Source of the DNA: Channallabes apus
Lineage: Eukaryota; Chordata; Actinopteri; Siluriformes; Clariidae
NCBI GenBank assembly: GCA_030522415.1
Contig: CM060109.1
Coordinates: forward strand, 25,097,801 to 25,161,800
DNA length: 64,000 nt
Direction: 5' to 3'
Positions within the stretch are counted from its first letter, which is position 1. The number at the start of each line of letters is the position of its first letter. The notes beneath the pieces were generated by a model. That model saw only the letters and a program-made list of their open reading frames with translations, was not told the origin of the DNA and made no database searches. Both the position numbers and the translations under genes were made by a program. Positions 60,401 through 64,000 of this stretch are shown piece by piece.

Positions 60401-61350
60401 ATTATCCCTTCAGGAAAGGCATCTACTGTAGAATTTCTTACTCTTTTACTGCACTGGCTCCTAGGAACAATATCTTGAAACCTATCTGACACAAGAAATT
60501 GTCTATGTCACAAACATTTAAGCAAGAAAACTTGCATGAATAAGTACTGCTCAAGCTTTAATATGGATGACTAGTGTTGCTTTAACTTTGCACTATTGCA
60601 TTTGATTTTATCAAGGATATGATCACTGTTTATTATTTTTTACTGTCTAAAAAAACTGGCAAATTCATAATTTTTTTCATTAAATGATACCTAAACAAAC
60701 ATGTGCCTATTATGTTATAAGACTGTATCATTGCTCAGTTATTCCCTTTCAACCAGCTGGCAGTATATGAGATTAAGTATGACTGAAATACCACAAGACA
60801 ACTGGAAATCCTGATATAGACATGCCGTGTGTCAGTTAAGGAAAGGAATCAAAATGTGTCACAACATCTAAAATACATTGACTGCCTTCCAACATTTTAC
60901 TGCAAATCTGTGACCGCTGCTCCTCCTAGCATGCATAGTACTGTATGTGACTTAACAGGGTCATCTCATGCTATTTTGATCTAACATTCTCAATATTCAT
61001 CTCTGGCAGTGTGCTTGCCTATTTCACTACCTCCTTTGGCATGCATTGGCACGGAGCATGCCGTGCTTGCAGACAGCTGTAGCGCAGTCAGGCAGATCTG
61101 CATATCAGTACAAATGGCCCAAGGGAGAGAAAAAGAGAGCTGGAGTGACTTACTGTATGTTCTGCAATTCCACTCTGAATGAACCTGCAGATATTGAGTT
61201 CAGACGCTTTCCTTAAGTAAAACTGTTTCAGATGCAGGTGCAAGGCAAGACACTACAAGCAGAAATGACAAGTTTGATGAGGCCAGTCATTTTTCAGATT
61301 TCTGGAGAAACTGTACATTTATTACGTCTTCTTATGCACTTTAGATGCAA
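60401..61350. other. intergenic sequence, no feature
   Basis: Unique sequence, no gene or repeat recognised. Confidence 0.45.
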
Positions 61351-61611
61351 GGGCGCAGGAGATTCAATTAAAAATGGTCTTTTGGCTGCCCCTGGCAAGG
61401 GGTCAGCACACTGGACCATCCAATCTGCACACAAGCTTGGCACAGGTTTTACAAGGGATGCCCCTCCTGATGCAGCCCTCCCATTTTATCCAGTCTTGGG
61501 ACAGATACTGCATCCAGTGACTGGGGTTTGGTCATTGGCTGGGAATCGAACCCTGGCCTTCCACATGGCAGGCGAAAAAACTTACCACTGAGCCACCAAT
61601 GCCCATTCAAC
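61351..61611 (-). repeat. second type of tRNA-derived SINE
   Basis: Read leftwards from 61611: 'ggtggctcagtggtaagttt' (A-box-like), then 'cagggttcgattcccagcca' (B box), then body words 'aggaggggcatcccttgtaa' and 'aacctgtgccaagcttgtgt', unlike the other SINE family. The body phrase recalls the tail of RTE-type LINE-mobilised fish repeats. The plus-strand open frame across it (61232-61591) is not a gene. Confidence 0.7.
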
Positions 61612-62327
61612 TAGACATAGATACTTTATTTTTATTTCTGTACAAACATTGTTAGAGATGCTTATTTTATGACTTCTGAATTATTACATCAGTACATCAA
61701 ATGTAACAGTAAAATGCTTTTCATGAAAGTTGTATATCTACTGTACCTATTCAGAAAATAATAATATAAATGAATTTTACAATTTGTTGATAACTGTTGT
61801 ATCTGCATTTGCTTTTATACCGAAAATAAAAAATGTGCTCATAACAGCACACTTTATAATTACATTTCTCTTCAGAGTACTGCCTTCTTCACATCATCTA
61901 AAGAATATTCTCTTGAAATGTTTGGTTATTTTTAACTTCGCTGCTAGGTGTAACTTGTTGTGTCAGGTAACTGGGTCAGTGTGACTCACACAGAGTTGAT
62001 AATGGGCAGCATGCTGAGCTAGGGATGTGGACCTAAAACGAAATAAGAACATGTCACCATTAATTGTCTGGAATTTTCATTGTGATTATTGAGACAAAGT
62101 GCTGATCAGAGGTCTAAGGTTTTGTTTGCAGACCATTTGCACTCTTGAGTCACCCCTCATTTATTCTCATTTTATTCAGAAAAATCAGACTTTATTGTAT
62201 TTTTATTGTCTATAGGCTTGATGAATAGCTCTACAAGCTTTCAAACCTGTCCAGTTTAAGAGGCATGTTTTTGTTTGTTAAACAACACAGTAACCTATGT
62301 ATTATTCAAACATAAAAAAAACTTCTA
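61612..62327. other. intergenic AT-rich spacer
   Basis: AT-rich unique sequence; no feature recognised. Confidence 0.45.
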
Positions 62328-63704
62328 CAGGTCCGTCTTAAAAAATTTGCATATTGTGATAAAGTTCATTATTTTCTGTAATGTACTGATAAACATTAGA
62401 CTTTCATATATTTTAGATTCATTACACACAACTGAAGTAGTTCAAGCCTTTTATTGTTTTAATATTGATGATTGTGGCATACAGCTCATGAAAACCCAAA
62501 ATCCCTATCTCAAAAAATTAGCATATTTCATCCGACCAATAAAAGAAAAGTGTTTTGAATACAAAAAAAAGTCAACCTTCAAAAATTATGTTCAGTTATG
62601 CACTCAATACTTGGTCGGGAATCCTTTTTCAGATTCTTGTGTCTTCTCTCAACCTTCTCTTCACAATATCCCACAGATTCTCTATGGGGTTCAGGTCAGG
62701 AGAGTTGGCAGGCCAATTGAGCACAGTAATACCATGGTCAGTAAACCATTTACCAGTGGTTTTGGCACTGTGAGCAGGTGCCAGGTCGTGCTGAAAAATG
62801 AAATCTTCATCTCCATAAAGCTTTTCAGCAGATGGAAGCATGAAGTGCTCCAAAATCTCCTGATAGCTAACTGCATTGACCCTGCCCTTGATAAAACACA
62901 GTGGACCAACACCAGCAGCTGACATGGCACCCCAGACCATCACTGACTGTGGGTACTTGACACTGGACTTCAGGCATTTTGGCACTTCCCTCTCCCCAGT
63001 CTTCCTCCAGACTCTGGCACCTTGATTTCCGAATGACATGCAAAATTTGCAACCTGTAGCCCATTTCCTGCACACGCCTGTACTCGGTGGCTCTGGATGT
63101 TTCTACTCCAGACTCAGTCCACTGCTTCCGCAGGTCCCCCAAGGTCTGGAATCGGTCCTTCTCCACAATCTTCCTCAGGGCCCGGTCACCTCTTCTCGTT
63201 GTGTAGCGTTTTCTGCCACACTTTTTCCTTCCCACAGACTTCCCACTGAGGTGCCTTGATACAGCACTCTGGGAACAGCCTATTCGTTCAGAAATTTCTT
63301 TCTGTGTCTTACCCTCTTGCTTGAGGGTGTCAATGATGGCCTTCTGGACAGCAGTCAGGTCGGCAGTCTTACCCATGATTGCGGTTTTGAGTAATGAACC
63401 AGGCTGGGAGTTTTTAAAAGCCTCAGGAATCTTTTGCAGGTGTTTAGAGTTAATTAGTTGATTCAGATGATTAGGTTAATAGCTCGTTTAGAGAACCTTT
63501 TCATGATATGCTAATTTTTTGAGATTGGGATTTTGGGTTCTCATGAGCTGTATGCCACAATCATCAATATTAAAACAATAAAAGGCTTGACCTACTTCAG
63601 TTGTGTGTAATGAATCTAAAATATATGAAAGTCTAATGTTTATCAGTACATTACAGAAAATAATTAACTTCATCACAATATGCTAATTTTTTGAGAAGGA
63701 CCTG
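62328..63704 (-). mobile_element. second-family Tc1-like transposon, internally deleted
   Basis: A 1,377-bp element between TA dinucleotides (62326-27 and 63705-06). The ends begin CAGGTCC on both sides and contain 'aatttgcatattgtgataaa' type outer repeats and inner 'aaaaaattagcatatttcat' / 'catgatatgctaatttttt' repeats, about 200 bp in (IR/DR layout). The two ends are closely similar. It encloses a broken transposase on the minus strand. Shorter than the ~1.6 kb expected of a full Tc1-like element. Unrelated at family level to the 18952 and 37398 copies. Confidence 0.9.
62629..63376 (-). pseudogene. broken Tc1-like transposase (second family)
   Basis: Starts MGKTADLTAVQKAIIDTLKQ at 63376, with a clear helix-turn-helix (TQKEISERIGCSQSAVSRHL) and the basic GRKRYTTRRGDRALRKI hinge. 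After VQEMGYR (about 63055) the frame shifts straight into KFCMSFGNQGARVW. This skips roughly 45 residues that in Tc1 relatives hold the first catalytic Asp (the DES/DET block). The second frame continues through SVMVWGAMSAAG, HDLAPAHSAKTT (second Asp) and SPDLNPIENLWDIV (Glu), then stops at 62629 after REDTRI. About 50 C-terminal residues are therefore missing too. Two deletions, no catalytic triad: inactive. Confidence 0.88.
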
Positions 63705-63706
63705 TA

Positions 63707-64000
63707 TACTGAGGTATCAACCAATGAAAAACAGGTGCAAATTATGACAGATGATCAGGCCAGTGATTAGTATACTGGTGATGAGTGGTTGGAACAGACA
63801 AGAGGGGAAATAAGATTGCTGTTGAGTTTGTTTTTTTGTATTGTAATTGTATCTTTAGGCACTTTGCAACCTGTCACAGTAAACGTGTGTTCCCATTTCT
63901 TTAATTTAATCAAAATAATTCAGTTTAATCTAATTTAAAATGATTTTTTTTAGGGATGAATCAAGACTTTTGCACTGTACTGTAAGGTAATTTAATATTT
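63707..64000. other. intergenic AT-rich sequence to window end
   Basis: AT-rich, no feature recognised. Confidence 0.5.

Noticed and set aside
61232..61591. 119-codon plus-strand frame
   Set aside because: Antisense to a tRNA-derived SINE.
61540..61611. tRNA gene on the minus strand
   Set aside because: Head of a second SINE family; anticodon and acceptor arms are not consistent.

Overview
The window is nuclear DNA of a ray-finned fish. It holds one recognisable host gene exon, an AT-rich, intron- and desert-like background, many CA/TTA/GATA microsatellites, and several Tc1-type, hAT, Helitron, tRNA-derived SINE and LINE insertions of kinds typical of teleosts. The wording of the tRNA-derived SINE (A box, B box, 'cacctccagggtc' spacer) reminds me of otophysan fish, perhaps catfish, but that is memory and weak.

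The host gene is the first coding exon of a dachshund orthologue (dach1-like). It lies on the minus strand (ATG at 8343, splice donor at 7774/7773) in a CpG-rich island of about 1.1 kb. It encodes a low-complexity Ser/Pro N-terminus and the whole DACHbox-N (Ski/Sno/Dac) domain. Everything left of it (1-7772) is intron 1. I found no second exon, so the intron runs beyond the window. The intron carries a degenerate ~50-bp minisatellite right after the exon, one SINE, and several unique, evenly composed blocks that look like conserved non-coding elements.

From about 8.8 kb to 64 kb lies the 5' flank of dach1, with no convincing host protein-coding gene. DACH1 is known in other vertebrates to sit among gene deserts rich in enhancers, and this layout fits. 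Unique candidate regulatory blocks (about 18.2-18.7, 22.7-23.0, 24.6-25.0, 29.3-29.6, 31.6-32.3, 34.1-35.2, 40.5-40.8, 42.8-43.3, 48.8-50.0 and 50.4-51.2 kb) alternate with mobile elements.

Mobile elements with defined ends are: a TIR-bounded 2-kb element with a gene-like interior (12696-14677); a complete Tc1-like transposon with an intact 340-residue DD34E transposase (18952-20571) and an inverted, mutated sister copy (37398-39003); small Tc1/mariner derivatives (21837-22186, 23184-23681, 48003-48624); a hAT derivative with a perfect 8-bp target duplication (35920-37142); a Helitron with a tandemly repeated 5' end and a short ORF (44853-46749); and a second-family Tc1 element with internal deletions (62328-63704). 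A minus-strand LINE remnant interrupted by another repeat lies at 59.3-60.4 kb. I see no CRISPR array, operon, rRNA or functional tRNA. The most unusual things are the Helitron's triplicated terminus, the gene-like cargo of the 2-kb element, the inverted pair of Tc1 copies, the intron-1 minisatellite, and a perfect 19-bp hairpin at 44.5 kb.
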